Of a stretch of 64,000 nt of DNA, positions 1 to 8,780 are shown piece after piece. The stretch comes from Vibrio pectenicida (GTDB lineage: Bacteria > Pseudomonadota > Gammaproteobacteria > Enterobacterales > Vibrionaceae). The stretch is taken from positions 2,170,001-2,234,000 of the forward strand of contig AP024889.1 of the NCBI GenBank assembly GCA_024347015.1, read 5' to 3'. Position 1 is the first letter of the stretch, and the number at the start of each line of letters is the position of its first letter. The position numbers and the translations under genes were made by a program. The notes beneath the pieces are model-generated. The model had not been told where the DNA came from. It was given only the letters and a program-made list of their open reading frames with translations, and searched no databases.

Positions 1-524
1 GACTGATCGAAACCTGGTGGAAAGTTATTTGGTACGTCATTGGTAGCACCAAAACCGCCACCTTGTGTTGCTGTTTGTGGCTGCTGCTCAAAATTATGGA
101 CATTCGGTTGCTCAAACTTAGGCGCGGAACCACCAAATGCAGGTTGTTGCTTATTCTGATTCATACTGCCCTGTTTTGCTCCAAGCAAGCCCTTCATTAG
201 CTTGAAGATAACAAATGCGACTAGGCCCATGATGAGAATATCCATAAACTGGATACCTTCAAACGCACCACCAAAAAATGCCGCCAAAAGACCACCAGCA
301 AGTAAGCCGCCCAATAAACCGCCCATTAAGCCTTTTTTACTTGAGCTTGGTGATTTAGTCGCTTGATCTTTACCTAGTGTGTTGGTGTTTTTCTGCTTTG
401 GTGCTGGAGCCGTTTTATAGCTCTTACCAAACGATTTGCCACCACCAAACTTCTTAGCTTCAGCGATCGGAGTAATGGTCACAGATACCATTAGCAGGGC
501 GACAAGGGAAAAAAGTTTTTTCAT
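1..524 (-). CDS. Tim44-like domain membrane protein (C-terminus cut by window edge)
   Basis: The minus-strand frame opens at the ATG ending at 524 with a TAAGG ribosome site about 7 nt upstream, and it runs off the left edge. The visible 174 residues begin with a signal-like segment (MKKLFSLVALLMVSV). A Lys/Pro/Ser-rich stretch follows, then a Gly/Leu-rich hydrophobic region with GGLLGGLLAGG, then a second membrane stretch, then a Gln/Asn/Pro-rich linker. This is the usual N-terminal half of bacterial Tim44-domain proteins. The Tim44 domain itself would lie outside the window, so the family call is inference. A TATAAT-like -10 on the minus strand at 558-563 could drive it. Its role in bacteria is not established. 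Confidence 0.75.
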   Translation of the reverse strand, partial: MKKLFSLVALLMVSVTITPIAEAKKFGGGKSFGKSYKTAPAPKQKNTNTLGKDQATKSPSSSKKGLMGGLLGGLLAGGLLAAFFGGAFEGIQFMDILIMGLVAFVIFKLMKGLLGAKQGSMNQNKQQPAFGGSAPKFEQPNVHNFEQQPQTATQGGGFGATNDVPNNFPPGFDQ

Positions 525-687
525 ATTTTGCCTTAGAGTTAACTAAATGAGGTAATAATTATACTAACTCTGCAATAGTAGCTTTTGTATCACAAGAAGA
601 AAACACTGTAAATGTGGAGACATGTATCAAAGTGTTGCAAATTTAACTCTAGGTCAGTTGCGCTACGCTTGGAGCCTGATAGAATAT

Positions 688-700
688 TGAACATTGTTCA
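688..700. promoter_or_regulatory. Perfect 13-bp palindrome, probable TetR operator
   Basis: TGAACA-T-TGTTCA is a perfect inverted repeat with a single central base. It ends 16 bp before the chosen ATG of the TetR-family gene. That position would let the repressor block its own promoter and the downstream transporter. The symmetry is seen directly; the binding partner is inferred. Confidence 0.45.
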
Positions 701-716
701 TTTTCAGACTTTTGTC

Positions 717-1307
717 ATGGCCAGAAGAAACGATCATACACGTGAAGAGCTAATCGCCCTCACGTTAGAAACCGTTAAGGATTTCCTCAGTGACAATTCT
801 TATCACGATCTTAGCCTGCGCAAAATCGCGAACATGATTGGTTATGTTCCAAGTACGCTTGTTAACGTTTTTGGTAGTTATAACCTCCTCTTGCTACACG
901 CAGTTGCACAAACTCTTGACGAATTAGCCAGTGAGGCAAAACTGGTCGTCGAGCAAAGCACAGACAATACAACGGCTTTGTATCACCTTGCATATTGTTA
1001 TCACGACTTTGCTCAACGACACCCTCATAGATGGCAGCTTATTTTTGAACACAATATGAATGGTGATGTATTACCAGAGTGGCAAGCAGAAAGAATTGCT
1101 AATATGACAGGGATGCTTGAACAGCTATTATCTCAATTAGCCCCTCAGCGAAACAGCAAAGAAGTGCTACAAGCAAGTCGTGTTCTCTGGTCTGGTGTAC
1201 ATGGTATTACTTTACTTAGCGTAGATGATAAATTTTTTGCCGCAGAGCCAATCGAGGGGAAAAAACTAATTGACAACCTTCTCTCTAGCTATATAGCCAA
1301 TTGGTGA
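717..1307 (+). CDS. TetR/AcrR-family transcriptional regulator
   Basis: This is a 196-residue DNA-binding repressor. The N-terminal 60 residues carry the TetR helix-turn-helix (RREELIALTLETVKDFL-like start, then LSLRKIANMIGYVPSTLVNVFGSYNLLLLHAV). The C-terminal half is the helical ligand/dimer domain of the WHG type, including a SGVHGITLL segment. I chose ATG 717 because the frame upstream to 612 has no family resemblance and would run over the palindrome at 688-700. The stop is 25 bp before the transporter/acyltransferase gene, so the two are probably one operon and the regulator probably controls it. The ligand is unknown. Confidence 0.85.
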   Translation: MARRNDHTREELIALTLETVKDFLSDNSYHDLSLRKIANMIGYVPSTLVNVFGSYNLLLLHAVAQTLDELASEAKLVVEQSTDNTTALYHLAYCYHDFAQRHPHRWQLIFEHNMNGDVLPEWQAERIANMTGMLEQLLSQLAPQRNSKEVLQASRVLWSGVHGITLLSVDDKFFAAEPIEGKKLIDNLLSSYIANW

Positions 1308-1332
1308 ATTTCTCCTAAAGGAAAAGGCAAGC

Positions 1333-3204
1333 ATGTCAGACAATCAAACTTCGCTGTTAGGAAAAAGGCGATTTTTTCCCTACTTTATCACTCAGTTTTT
1401 CGGGGCATTCAACGACAATATATTTAAAAACGTTTTGCTATTGTTTGTTGCTTTCACCGGTGCCGATGCACTCCCCATTTCAAGTGATCTTTTTATCAAT
1501 CTTGCTGCTGGGTTATTCATACTCCCTTTCTTTCTCTTTTCAGCATCTGCTGGTGTATTGGCAGATAAATACGAAAAATCGTGGTTCATCCGCAAAGTAA
1601 AACTTGTCGAAATTGGCATCATGTGCCTCGGTGCAATTGGTTTTATTACCGAAAGCTATATTATCCTTCTGATCCTACTTTTTTTAATGGGGACACAATC
1701 AGCATTTTTTGGCCCAGTAAAATACGCACTTCTTCCACAACAACTTAAACCACAAGAGCTGGTAACAGGTAATGCGCTGGTGGAAACAGGCACTTTTTTG
1801 GCAATACTATTAGGTACTTTAGGGGCTGGTATCATTGCTTCGACAGAGAGCGCAAAATATATTGCAGCAATCAGTGTGGTTACCTTCGCCCTACTTGGGT
1901 ATATAGCCAGCTGTGCTATTCCTAAAGCCGCTCCAAGTGCGCCCAAACTCAAGTTCCGCTGGCAGCCTATCAAGCAAATTCGTAATACTATATCAATAGC
2001 TAAGTCTGACCGCTCAATCTTTCAGGCCCTAATGGCAATTAGCTGGTTTTGGTTTTTGGGCGCCGCCTACCTCACTCAGTTCCCTAATTTTACCAAAATT
2101 TATCTCAATGGCAACGAAAGTGCTGTTTCGTTTCTTTTGGCACTTTTTTCAATCGGTGTGGCTGTCGGTTCTCTTGCCTGCGATAGGTTATCTAACCACC
2201 GTATCGAATTGGGTATTGTACCGCTAGGAAGCTTGGGGATTTCTTTGTTTGGGTTAACTATGGCGTTATCAGTACCCAGTGAATTACCCAAAATGCACAC
2301 TTTCAATGACTTTATTTTATATTCCCCCCTATGGCCAGTATTCACTTCCTTGCTGATGCTGGGCTTTTCAGGAGGGGTATTTATTGTCCCTCTTTACGCT
2401 TTTATCCAGCAACAAGCGAAAGTTAATCAACGGGCGCAAGTTATTGCAGCTCTCAACATCTATAACTCACTCTTTATGGTTGGAAGCGCAGTATTGGGTA
2501 TTATTTGTCTTACACTACTCAATTTGAGCATTCCTCAGCTTTTCCTCTTGCTTGCTGCAATGAACTTGATCATTGCAATGCGTTTATTACGACGTCTACC
2601 GATACACACAGTACGTTTCAGTACATGGGTAATAACACACATAATATACCGCATTAAACATAAGAATTTGCACTACTTACCTGAGCAAGGGGGTGCTTTA
2701 ATTGTTTGTAATCACGTGAGTTACATGGATGCTCTATTACTCAGCGCTGCATTCCCGAGGCTGATTCGCTTTGTAATGGAAGAAGAATATGCCAACCTTC
2801 CCCTGTTACGCCGATTCCTCAAAAAAGCTGGAGTAATACCGATATCAGCTTCAAACCACAGTTCTATCCGTGATGCTTTTCGTGAGATTGAACAAGCACT
2901 CCAACAAGGAGAATTGGTTTGTGTTTTCCCTGAAGGTCGACTGACAAGTACAGGGGATATTAATGAATTTATGCGCGGAATGGATATTATCCTCAAAAGT
3001 AGTCCTGTACCTGTCGTTCCAATTGCACTCAAAGGGTTATGGGGTAGTTTCTTTAGTCGTTATAATGGAAAAGCTTGCAGTGGATTGCCATCTCGGTTTT
3101 GGTCAAGATTGGAGATTGAAGCTGGTCCGGCAGTTTCACCAGACAATGCGACACCAGAAAAGATGTATTCTGAAGTTACCAAGCTAAGAGGTAATTGGAA
3201 ATAA
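1333..3204 (+). CDS. MFS transporter fused to PlsC-type acyltransferase
   Basis: A 623-residue fusion. Residues 1 to about 420 are a multi-spanning MFS permease that resembles the lysophospholipid flippase LplT (FITQFFGAFNDNIFKNVLLL near the start). Residues about 430-623 are a lysophospholipid acyltransferase domain with the HX4D motif at H461-D466 (NHVSYMD) and a glycerolipid-binding FPEGR motif near residue 533. In enterobacteria LplT works with the separate bifunctional Aas protein to import and re-acylate lysophospholipids. Here flippase and acyltransferase share one chain, and the acyl-ACP synthetase part of Aas is absent. It probably re-acylates lysolipids at the inner membrane. The AAAGGA ribosome site lies before ATG 1333. 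It is expressed with the TetR gene upstream. Confidence 0.85.
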   Translation: MSDNQTSLLGKRRFFPYFITQFFGAFNDNIFKNVLLLFVAFTGADALPISSDLFINLAAGLFILPFFLFSASAGVLADKYEKSWFIRKVKLVEIGIMCLGAIGFITESYIILLILLFLMGTQSAFFGPVKYALLPQQLKPQELVTGNALVETGTFLAILLGTLGAGIIASTESAKYIAAISVVTFALLGYIASCAIPKAAPSAPKLKFRWQPIKQIRNTISIAKSDRSIFQALMAISWFWFLGAAYLTQFPNFTKIYLNGNESAVSFLLALFSIGVAVGSLACDRLSNHRIELGIVPLGSLGISLFGLTMALSVPSELPKMHTFNDFILYSPLWPVFTSLLMLGFSGGVFIVPLYAFIQQQAKVNQRAQVIAALNIYNSLFMVGSAVLGIICLTLLNLSIPQLFLLLAAMNLIIAMRLLRRLPIHTVRFSTWVITHIIYRIKHKNLHYLPEQGGALIVCNHVSYMDALLLSAAFPRLIRFVMEEEYANLPLLRRFLKKAGVIPISASNHSSIRDAFREIEQALQQGELVCVFPEGRLTSTGDINEFMRGMDIILKSSPVPVVPIALKGLWGSFFSRYNGKACSGLPSRFWSRLEIEAGPAVSPDNATPEKMYSEVTKLRGNWK

Positions 3205-3236
3205 TGCTTAAAAAAAACTGGCAGGACTTTACTTAT

Positions 3237-3320
3237 ATGTTCAGATTTTCTAAACGCCTGTTCAGCTCATTTAAATCTATTTATTTACCAAAGTCCGCTA
3301 CACTTTACTGCCACTTATGA
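3237..3320 (+). CDS. Possible 27-residue leader peptide coupled to yeiH
   Basis: A short frame starts at ATG 3237, with AGGA about 10 nt upstream. Its TGA at 3318-3320 overlaps the yeiH start codon in the ATGA arrangement typical of translational coupling. The peptide is basic and aromatic-rich ([17 protein letters not shown] at its start). The yeiH start has no evident ribosome site of its own, which gives the small frame a plausible job. I do not recognise it, and a chance open frame remains possible. Confidence 0.3.
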   Translation: MFRFSKRLFSSFKSIYLPKSATLYCHL

Positions 3321-4258
3321 AAAATACTTTTTCGATGAACACGTTAAAAAATCAGCTTTTGTTCTGGCTTGCTTTGTTAGCCTGCTTAACCCCTTTTGTT
3401 ACCTCTCCTACCGCCCTTGTTATTGGTTTTCTACTCGCGACACTTGGTTTGGTTCCTCATAATTTTAACCTTGCAAAGGTAACCAAAAAATTATTGGCTT
3501 ACTCTATCGTTGGCCTAGGTTTTGGGATCCACTTTAAAGATGCATTAGCTGTTACTACCGATGGGATAGGGCTAATTGTCGCCACAATCGTCGGAACTTT
3601 GCTAATCGGTTGGTGGGTAGCAAAAGCCATCGCTTTGGATAAAAAAACTGGTTACTTGATCTGCTCGGGTACTGCAATCTGCGGGGGGAGTGCTATTGCT
3701 GCGGTTGCACCTGCTATAAAAGCCGATGATGGACAAATCGGTTTATCTCTTGCCACAGTATTTGTGCTCAACTCTTTAGCTCTGTTTATCTTCCCTGTTA
3801 TTGGCCACGCCCTTGGTCTTGATCAAAATACTTTTGGGACATGGGCTGCCATAGCCATCCACGATACTTCATCTGTGGTCGGTGCGGCGTCTGCTTATGG
3901 TGAAGAAGCGTTAACAACAGCTACAACACTTAAGCTAGCTAGAGCGTTATGGATTATTCCAGTCGCGTTTTTCAGTGCGTTTCTTTTTCGCAGTGACTCT
4001 AAAAAAATTACTATTCCCTATTTCATTTTATTTTACTGCCTAGCCATTGCCGTTAGCGATCTCCTACCACAATTTGAGGTTGTTTATCATACCTTGTTTG
4101 ATGTGGCCAAGCGTACATTAGTGGTATGCCTGTTTTTGATTGGCTGTAGTATTTCGGTAGAAAAACTGAAATCTGCTGGCCCTAAACCACTCGTATTTGG
4201 TGTTACATTGTGGGTGGCTATTTCTTGTAGTTCACTCGCTTGGCTTTTACTCGTCTAA
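3317..4258 (+). CDS. yeiH: YeiH/UPF0324-family membrane protein (putative sulfate exporter family)
   Basis: A 313-residue inner-membrane protein with about ten hydrophobic segments. It carries the signatures of the Cons_hypoth698 (UPF0324) family: a [20 protein letters not shown] segment near residues 110-130 and [18 protein letters not shown] near 180-200, both Gly/Ser-rich re-entrant-like stretches. Family members are annotated as putative sulfate export transporters from sequence similarity; the substrate is not settled. ATG 3317 is used, but an in-frame ATG at 3335 is also possible because neither has a clear ribosome site. The 27-residue frame ending on the start codon may provide coupling. 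Confidence 0.85.
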   Translation: MKNTFSMNTLKNQLLFWLALLACLTPFVTSPTALVIGFLLATLGLVPHNFNLAKVTKKLLAYSIVGLGFGIHFKDALAVTTDGIGLIVATIVGTLLIGWWVAKAIALDKKTGYLICSGTAICGGSAIAAVAPAIKADDGQIGLSLATVFVLNSLALFIFPVIGHALGLDQNTFGTWAAIAIHDTSSVVGAASAYGEEALTTATTLKLARALWIIPVAFFSAFLFRSDSKKITIPYFILFYCLAIAVSDLLPQFEVVYHTLFDVAKRTLVVCLFLIGCSISVEKLKSAGPKPLVFGVTLWVAISCSSLAWLLLV

Positions 4259-4437
4259 TATCTATAGGCTTGGGTTTCACTCCCTTCACTGCGTCTCTTT
4301 GTTCGGTATATGAGTAACAAAGAGACGACAAGCAGGAAGGCAGAGAGTTCAGATAATGCTCTAATAAGTCCTTCACTTTGTGTTGCGACTATGAGCTGTA
4401 GCAAGGTGGCTAACACTATGATGGCTTTACTTATCAT
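4255..4437 (-). CDS. Small hydrophobic membrane protein, unrecognised
   Basis: A 60-residue frame. Hydrophobic stretches occupy residues about 1-18 ([18 protein letters not shown]) and 30-45 ([15 protein letters not shown]), followed by a basic, polar tail. It looks like a two-pass or hairpin membrane peptide. The ribosome site is weak: AGGAAAA lies about 13 nt upstream, and GAG sits next to the ATG. Its stop overlaps the 3' end of yeiH by 4 bp on the opposite strand, and it contains a 12-bp perfect inverted repeat. It could instead be an open frame running antisense to the yeiH 3' UTR. Confidence 0.4.
   Translation of the reverse strand: MISKAIIVLATLLQLIVATQSEGLIRALSELSAFLLVVSLLLIYRTKRRSEGSETQAYRY
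4292..4327. repeat. Perfect 12-bp inverted repeat (strong hairpin)
   Basis: CGTCTCTTTGTT at 4292-4303 pairs exactly with AACAAAGAGACG at 4316-4327 across a 12-nt loop. It lies 33 bp past the yeiH stop and inside the small minus-strand frame. No T-run follows on either strand, so it is not a standard terminator. It may protect the yeiH 3' end or bind a regulator. Confidence 0.6.
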
Positions 4438-4642
4438 CTCTATATATCCATTTTCCTAATCCGTAGCGTTTATTATGAAATAGAGTTATAAATATGGAAA
4501 AGACACATTTGGACTATGAAAGATCCATTTCAACTAAGTTTTGTTTCGAAGATGCACATTTACAATTCAAAGTAATGACACATAATAGTCTGGTGTAGGC
4601 TTATTGTAGGGTCTACCATGGCGGAGATAAAAAGGATACTTG

Positions 4643-5347
4643 GTGCAATACGTAAAAATAAAAGACTCGGTTGTAGAACAAATTGAAGCCGGTATGCTCT
4701 CACCACGCCAAAAACTACCTGCAGAACGCAAACTAGCAGAATCATTCAATACCACACGTGTGACATTGCGAGAAGCCTTATCTCTTCTTGAGGCCGAAGG
4801 TCGAATTTATCGTGAAGATCGTCGTGGTTGGTTCATATCACCGCCACCTTTACGCTACGATCCAACACAAACATCAAGCTTTTCGAACTTAGCACAGAAA
4901 CAAAATCGAGTGCCGAAAACCGAGTTGCTGGCAGCTAAAGGAGTTATGGCTAATAAGCAAGCAACTAATTTATTAAACCTGAAGCCTTTCTCAGATGTTT
5001 ATCGTGTCGACCGAGTGCATTATTTGGAAAATCGGCCCGTTGTGTATGTGACCCACTATATTTGTCCCAAGTATTTTCCAAACATTTTGAGCTATGACTT
5101 ATCAAGCTCGCTAACAAATATCTACAAAGAGCACTTCGGTGTTAAATATCAAAAAACCCATTACCGTATCTCAACCAGCACGTTGCTGGGAGAAACCGCG
5201 CAAGCATTGCGCGCAACTTCCGGTTCTCCTGCAATGATCATTGAACGAACTAATTACAATCGCGAAGGTGATTTAATTGATTGTCAGGTTGAATGCTGGC
5301 GTCATGATGCCATCAGTATTGAGTCCGTAGCAGAGCTCAATTTCTAA
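4643..5347 (+). CDS. GntR-family regulator with UTRA ligand domain (HutC type)
   Basis: A 234-residue regulator. Residues 1-70 hold the GntR winged helix (KLPAERKLAESFNTTRVTLREALSLLEAEGRIYRE). Residues about 95-230 form a UTRA effector domain (VYRVDRVHYLENRPVVYVTHYI; MIIERTNYNREGDLIDCQVE). GTG 4643 is preferred: AAGGA at 4632-4636 lies 6 nt before it, while the in-frame TTG at 4640 is too close. The gene stands alone between yeiH and the convergent men operon, so its regulon cannot be read from context. Members of this subfamily sense sugar phosphates, amino acids or phosphonates. Confidence 0.85.
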   Translation: MQYVKIKDSVVEQIEAGMLSPRQKLPAERKLAESFNTTRVTLREALSLLEAEGRIYREDRRGWFISPPPLRYDPTQTSSFSNLAQKQNRVPKTELLAAKGVMANKQATNLLNLKPFSDVYRVDRVHYLENRPVVYVTHYICPKYFPNILSYDLSSSLTNIYKEHFGVKYQKTHYRISTSTLLGETAQALRATSGSPAMIIERTNYNREGDLIDCQVECWRHDAISIESVAELNF

Positions 5348-5412
5348 CCAAGACATTTTATTTAGTGATTTGATCCAAAAATACAAACATAAGTTTTCAA
5401 TATCAAGAAATC

Positions 5413-6807
5413 TTAGTGATAATTGGATTGAGCTCTATGCTGGTAGGCCCACTGACTCACTGCCTGCCGTGATATTTTAATCTCATCTAGATAAAAGTTT
5501 TCAGGCATCTTGTAATAGGCAACTGGCCATTTAAACTTAACTAATTTAGTGCTTAGATTCTGTTCAATATCAGCGATATTTATGTTGAATTCACTTTGAA
5601 TGACAGCCACAGGTCTGTGGCCAAATTCCTTGTCTTCAACTGGTACGACAATCGCCTGAATAACATGGGGAATTTTATTTAATACTGCTTCAATTTCTTC
5701 ACAATGAATGTTTTCACCACCAGATATAAATAAGTTATCCGCTCTACCGATAATGTGTAAACCACCATTTTGCCATAGCCCCAAATCCTTAGTATCAAAC
5801 CAACCATTATACGTTAATGGTTCTATGTTACCTTGGTAATAATAGCCACTAGCGAGGATCTCTCCTGCAATATAAATCCGCTCATCTTGCAGCTTAACTC
5901 GTCGTTTATTTAAAACTTGACCTGAACTATCACTGCCATCTACCAGTTTAACCGTCACTGTTGAAGCGGCTTCTGTCATGCCATAACCCACCCAAGTATC
6001 AATACCTCGCTTTGAGACTTCCTCACACAAAGAAAGCGGGATATGGCTACCTCCCAACAACACATGAGTTAGCCCAGACAATATATCATTCTCAACTGCA
6101 CGTTGAAGCTGAGTGGCAACAAAAGACGCATGAGTTACGTCAGAAAGATCGCTTTGCAAGTCTCCACTAGCAATTTTTAGGGTTGCACCAGAAAATAGCC
6201 ATCGATAAACAATAGCGAGACCAGAAACATGATAGATAGGTAGGCTGAGTAACCAAGTATCCCCATACGTGAATAAGAGTTTTTCAAGCAAACCAGCGGC
6301 TGAAGCCAGATGTTGACGCGAGGTATGCACCACGGCCTTAGGTACACCAGTTGAGCCTGATGTAAATATGATCGATGCTGGCTTATCTTGGTGATAACCG
6401 ACTAAGTACTCAGCATTGGAGGAAGACTCTAATTTTACATTGGAATACATCATCAATGCAGAATTAGGGGGGGTACACCACACTTTCACTTGCATCCGCC
6501 TTGAATAGAGTACCTTCAACTTAGCTTCAAAACAAAGCTTGGTTTGCGGCATGACTGGAGCACAAATTACTCCCAACTCCATACAGCCTAGATAGACGAG
6601 CAACATGTCTAAACTATTTTTACCCACACAAGTCAATACCTCCCCAGATTTGATGCCTTGAGAAGCTAAGCTAGCTGCTACGCTATCTACTTGGTCAACC
6701 AATTCTGCCCAAGTATATTCAACATCTTGAGACTTTACGGCTAAAGAAAAAGGGCGTAGCTTAGCCCATTCTTTGATTGGAGAAAGACTGCCCACTATAA
6801 CTGCCAC
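5413..6807 (-). CDS. menE: o-Succinylbenzoate--CoA ligase MenE
   Basis: Activates o-succinylbenzoate to its CoA thioester, the fourth committed step of menaquinone synthesis, in the cytoplasm. The 464-residue protein has the ANL-superfamily phosphate loop IIFTSGSTGVPKAVVHT near residues 147-163. It also has the adenylate-binding GYGMTEAAS motif and the hinge/C-terminal region with LFISGGENIHCEEIEA. It overlaps menC by 13 bp when started at GTG 6807; a GTG at 6795 that abuts the menC stop is an alternative. It is the last gene of the men operon. A run of seven G/C bases at 6467-6473 lies within it, but the frame is intact. Confidence 0.95.
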   Translation of the reverse strand: MAVIVGSLSPIKEWAKLRPFSLAVKSQDVEYTWAELVDQVDSVAASLASQGIKSGEVLTCVGKNSLDMLLVYLGCMELGVICAPVMPQTKLCFEAKLKVLYSRRMQVKVWCTPPNSALMMYSNVKLESSSNAEYLVGYHQDKPASIIFTSGSTGVPKAVVHTSRQHLASAAGLLEKLLFTYGDTWLLSLPIYHVSGLAIVYRWLFSGATLKIASGDLQSDLSDVTHASFVATQLQRAVENDILSGLTHVLLGGSHIPLSLCEEVSKRGIDTWVGYGMTEAASTVTVKLVDGSDSSGQVLNKRRVKLQDERIYIAGEILASGYYYQGNIEPLTYNGWFDTKDLGLWQNGGLHIIGRADNLFISGGENIHCEEIEAVLNKIPHVIQAIVVPVEDKEFGHRPVAVIQSEFNINIADIEQNLSTKLVKFKWPVAYYKMPENFYLDEIKISRQAVSQWAYQHRAQSNYH

Positions 6808-7781
6808 ACTAACTGGTGGTCTGCCAATCTAGAAACAGGCAGTTCGCAGCCGGGCCAACTCACCTCTAATTGCTCAGCAAATAATCCGACTGTATCCAGC
6901 CCAGGAATTTCATCAGGTAACTGCCATTGAGATAATCGAGCCAATTGGGTTAATCCGATTGTCGACTCAATACTTGAGCTAACAATAGGTTTTATTCCTA
7001 GTGTTTTAGCGCGCTCTATAAGCACAATACAAGCTTCAACCGAGCCAATTAATGTCGGTTTAATGACAATCGCTTTAGCACCATCCAAATCTTCTAGTTT
7101 AAAGTCAGGCTGTCGAATCGCATGTTGAAGCGTTTCATCCCAAGCAATTGCAATCCCAGTTTTAATCGCAAACGAGAAGCTATCACCGGGAGTTTCACAT
7201 GGTTCTTCTACAAACGCGATTCTCTGACGTAGAGATGGAGCCACTTTCTTGGCAAACTGCTCCGCTTTCTCGGCGGTCCATGCACGGTTAGCATCTAAGC
7301 GCAAAATTAGATCTGGAATTGATTCAAGCAATAAACTTACTATCAAGCCATCACGATTTGGCTCGTACAGCCCAACCTTAACCTTGGCAACCTTATTACC
7401 TCTCATAGCATTTAATTTGGGTAACAACTCATCGGGATCACCAGAACATAAAGGTGCAGCCTGATAATAGCCCGTATCAGGCAGCAGTTTATCAAGCTCT
7501 AGCTGAGCCATAGATAAACCAAAAGCCACCGATGGATGTACTGCTTGGTAATTAAATGGCTGTCCACCATACCAAAGCGTCAATTGTTCCAACAACTGCG
7601 GATAAACATCTTCCAGGCTCTCGTGACTAAGCCCCGGTAATGGTGCGACCTCCCCTCTCCCAGTTTGGCCATTGCTTTCCAATACAACCACAAAGCCTTC
7701 TCGTTCCGTGAGCTTACGCTCTCTCAATATCACGCCGCTATCCATTGGCAGCTTATAGCGATAAAGTTTGGCCGTTTTCAT
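6795..7781 (-). CDS. menC: o-Succinylbenzoate synthase MenC
   Basis: Dehydrates SHCHC to o-succinylbenzoate. It is a 328-residue member of the enolase superfamily. The Lys-x-Lys base motif (AKVKVGLYEP), the metal-binding Asp in LRLDANRAW, the Glu in AFVEEPC, the Asp in IAWDETL and the later Lys in AIVIKPTLIGS are all present in order. ATG 7781 is chosen because AAGGG sits 8 nt upstream; the GTG at 7787 would be too close. About 117 bp separate it from menB, with no gene and no clear hairpin between. Cytoplasmic; men operon. Confidence 0.95.
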   Translation of the reverse strand: MKTAKLYRYKLPMDSGVILRERKLTEREGFVVVLESNGQTGRGEVAPLPGLSHESLEDVYPQLLEQLTLWYGGQPFNYQAVHPSVAFGLSMAQLELDKLLPDTGYYQAAPLCSGDPDELLPKLNAMRGNKVAKVKVGLYEPNRDGLIVSLLLESIPDLILRLDANRAWTAEKAEQFAKKVAPSLRQRIAFVEEPCETPGDSFSFAIKTGIAIAWDETLQHAIRQPDFKLEDLDGAKAIVIKPTLIGSVEACIVLIERAKTLGIKPIVSSSIESTIGLTQLARLSQWQLPDEIPGLDTVGLFAEQLEVSWPGCELPVSRLADHQLVWQL

Positions 7782-7898
7782 AACCACATCCCTTATATTT
7801 ATTTTTGTACTTGTTAGCAGTTGCTAACTTATGGTCCAACCAAAGAAAAATAGGGGTTTACATGTGTATCTCATATCCGTTTCCTTATTCATATGACA

Positions 7899-8765
7899 TT
7901 AAGGATTACGTGGAAACTGGTTAAAATCAGGCCGACGCTTTTCATTAAATGCATTACGACCCTCTTGACCCTCTTCTGTCATATAAAACATCATTGTCGC
8001 ATTACCAGCCAATTCTTGTAGGCCAGCTTGACCATCACAGTCTGCATTAAGGGCCGCTTTCAAGCAACGAAGTGCCATAGGGCTGTGTTGCAGCGTTTCT
8101 CGGCACCAGCGAACCGTTTCTCTCTCCAATTCATCTACAGGTACCACGGTATTAACAAGACCCATACTTAGGGCCTCTTCTGCGTTATAAAAACGGCATA
8201 AAAACCAAATTTCTCGCGCTTTTTTCTGACCTACGATGCGTGCCATATATGCAGCTCCCCAACCACCATCAAAAGAACCGACTTTAGGGCCTGTTTGACC
8301 AAATTGTGCATTATCAGCTGCAATAGTTAAATCACACATCATGTGCAGAACATGTCCTCCGCCAACAGCCCACCCCGCTACCGACGCAATAATAGGTTTA
8401 GGGCATGTGCGTATCTGGCGCTGAAAATCTAATACGTTAAGATGGTGCATTCCTGAGTCATCTTTATAGCCACCATAGTCACCACGAATTTTTTGGTCTC
8501 CTCCAGAACAAAATGCCTTTTCACCAATCCCTGTCAGTATAATAACGCCCACGCTTTGATCATGGCGAGCATCAGCTAAAGCTCTCATCATTTCATTAAC
8601 TGTCTGTGGACGAAATGCATTATGAACCTGAGGACGGGCAATAGTTATTTTCGCAATACCATCTTCAGATTTGTGGTACTGAATGTCCTCAAATTCATCA
8701 CTAAGATTTTGCCAATATACGGGGGAATATAACTCTTTTTCTGAAAGACCGACTGTTTTTGACAT
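7899..8765 (-). CDS. menB: 1,4-Dihydroxy-2-naphthoyl-CoA synthase MenB
   Basis: A crotonase-fold enzyme that closes the second naphthoquinone ring from o-succinylbenzoyl-CoA. The 288-residue chain is close to the enterobacterial protein along its whole length. It contains the [14 protein letters not shown] oxyanion/active-site loop, a [19 protein letters not shown] segment, the [12 protein letters not shown] loop and the C-terminal [18 protein letters not shown]. The second of two adjacent ATGs is taken because AGGA lies 6 nt before it. menH begins 15 bp upstream in the operon. Confidence 0.97.
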   Translation of the reverse strand: MSKTVGLSEKELYSPVYWQNLSDEFEDIQYHKSEDGIAKITIARPQVHNAFRPQTVNEMMRALADARHDQSVGVIILTGIGEKAFCSGGDQKIRGDYGGYKDDSGMHHLNVLDFQRQIRTCPKPIIASVAGWAVGGGHVLHMMCDLTIAADNAQFGQTGPKVGSFDGGWGAAYMARIVGQKKAREIWFLCRFYNAEEALSMGLVNTVVPVDELERETVRWCRETLQHSPMALRCLKAALNADCDGQAGLQELAGNATMMFYMTEEGQEGRNAFNEKRRPDFNQFPRNP

Positions 8766-8780
8766 CATGATTCCTGTTGT

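Noticed and set aside
612..716. Longer start for the TetR gene from ATG 612
   Set aside because: The extra 35 residues have no family resemblance, and the region holds the likely promoter and operator palindrome.
6467..6473. Run of seven C (coding strand) in menE as a slippage site
   Set aside because: The encoded protein is full length with all motifs; the tract is short.
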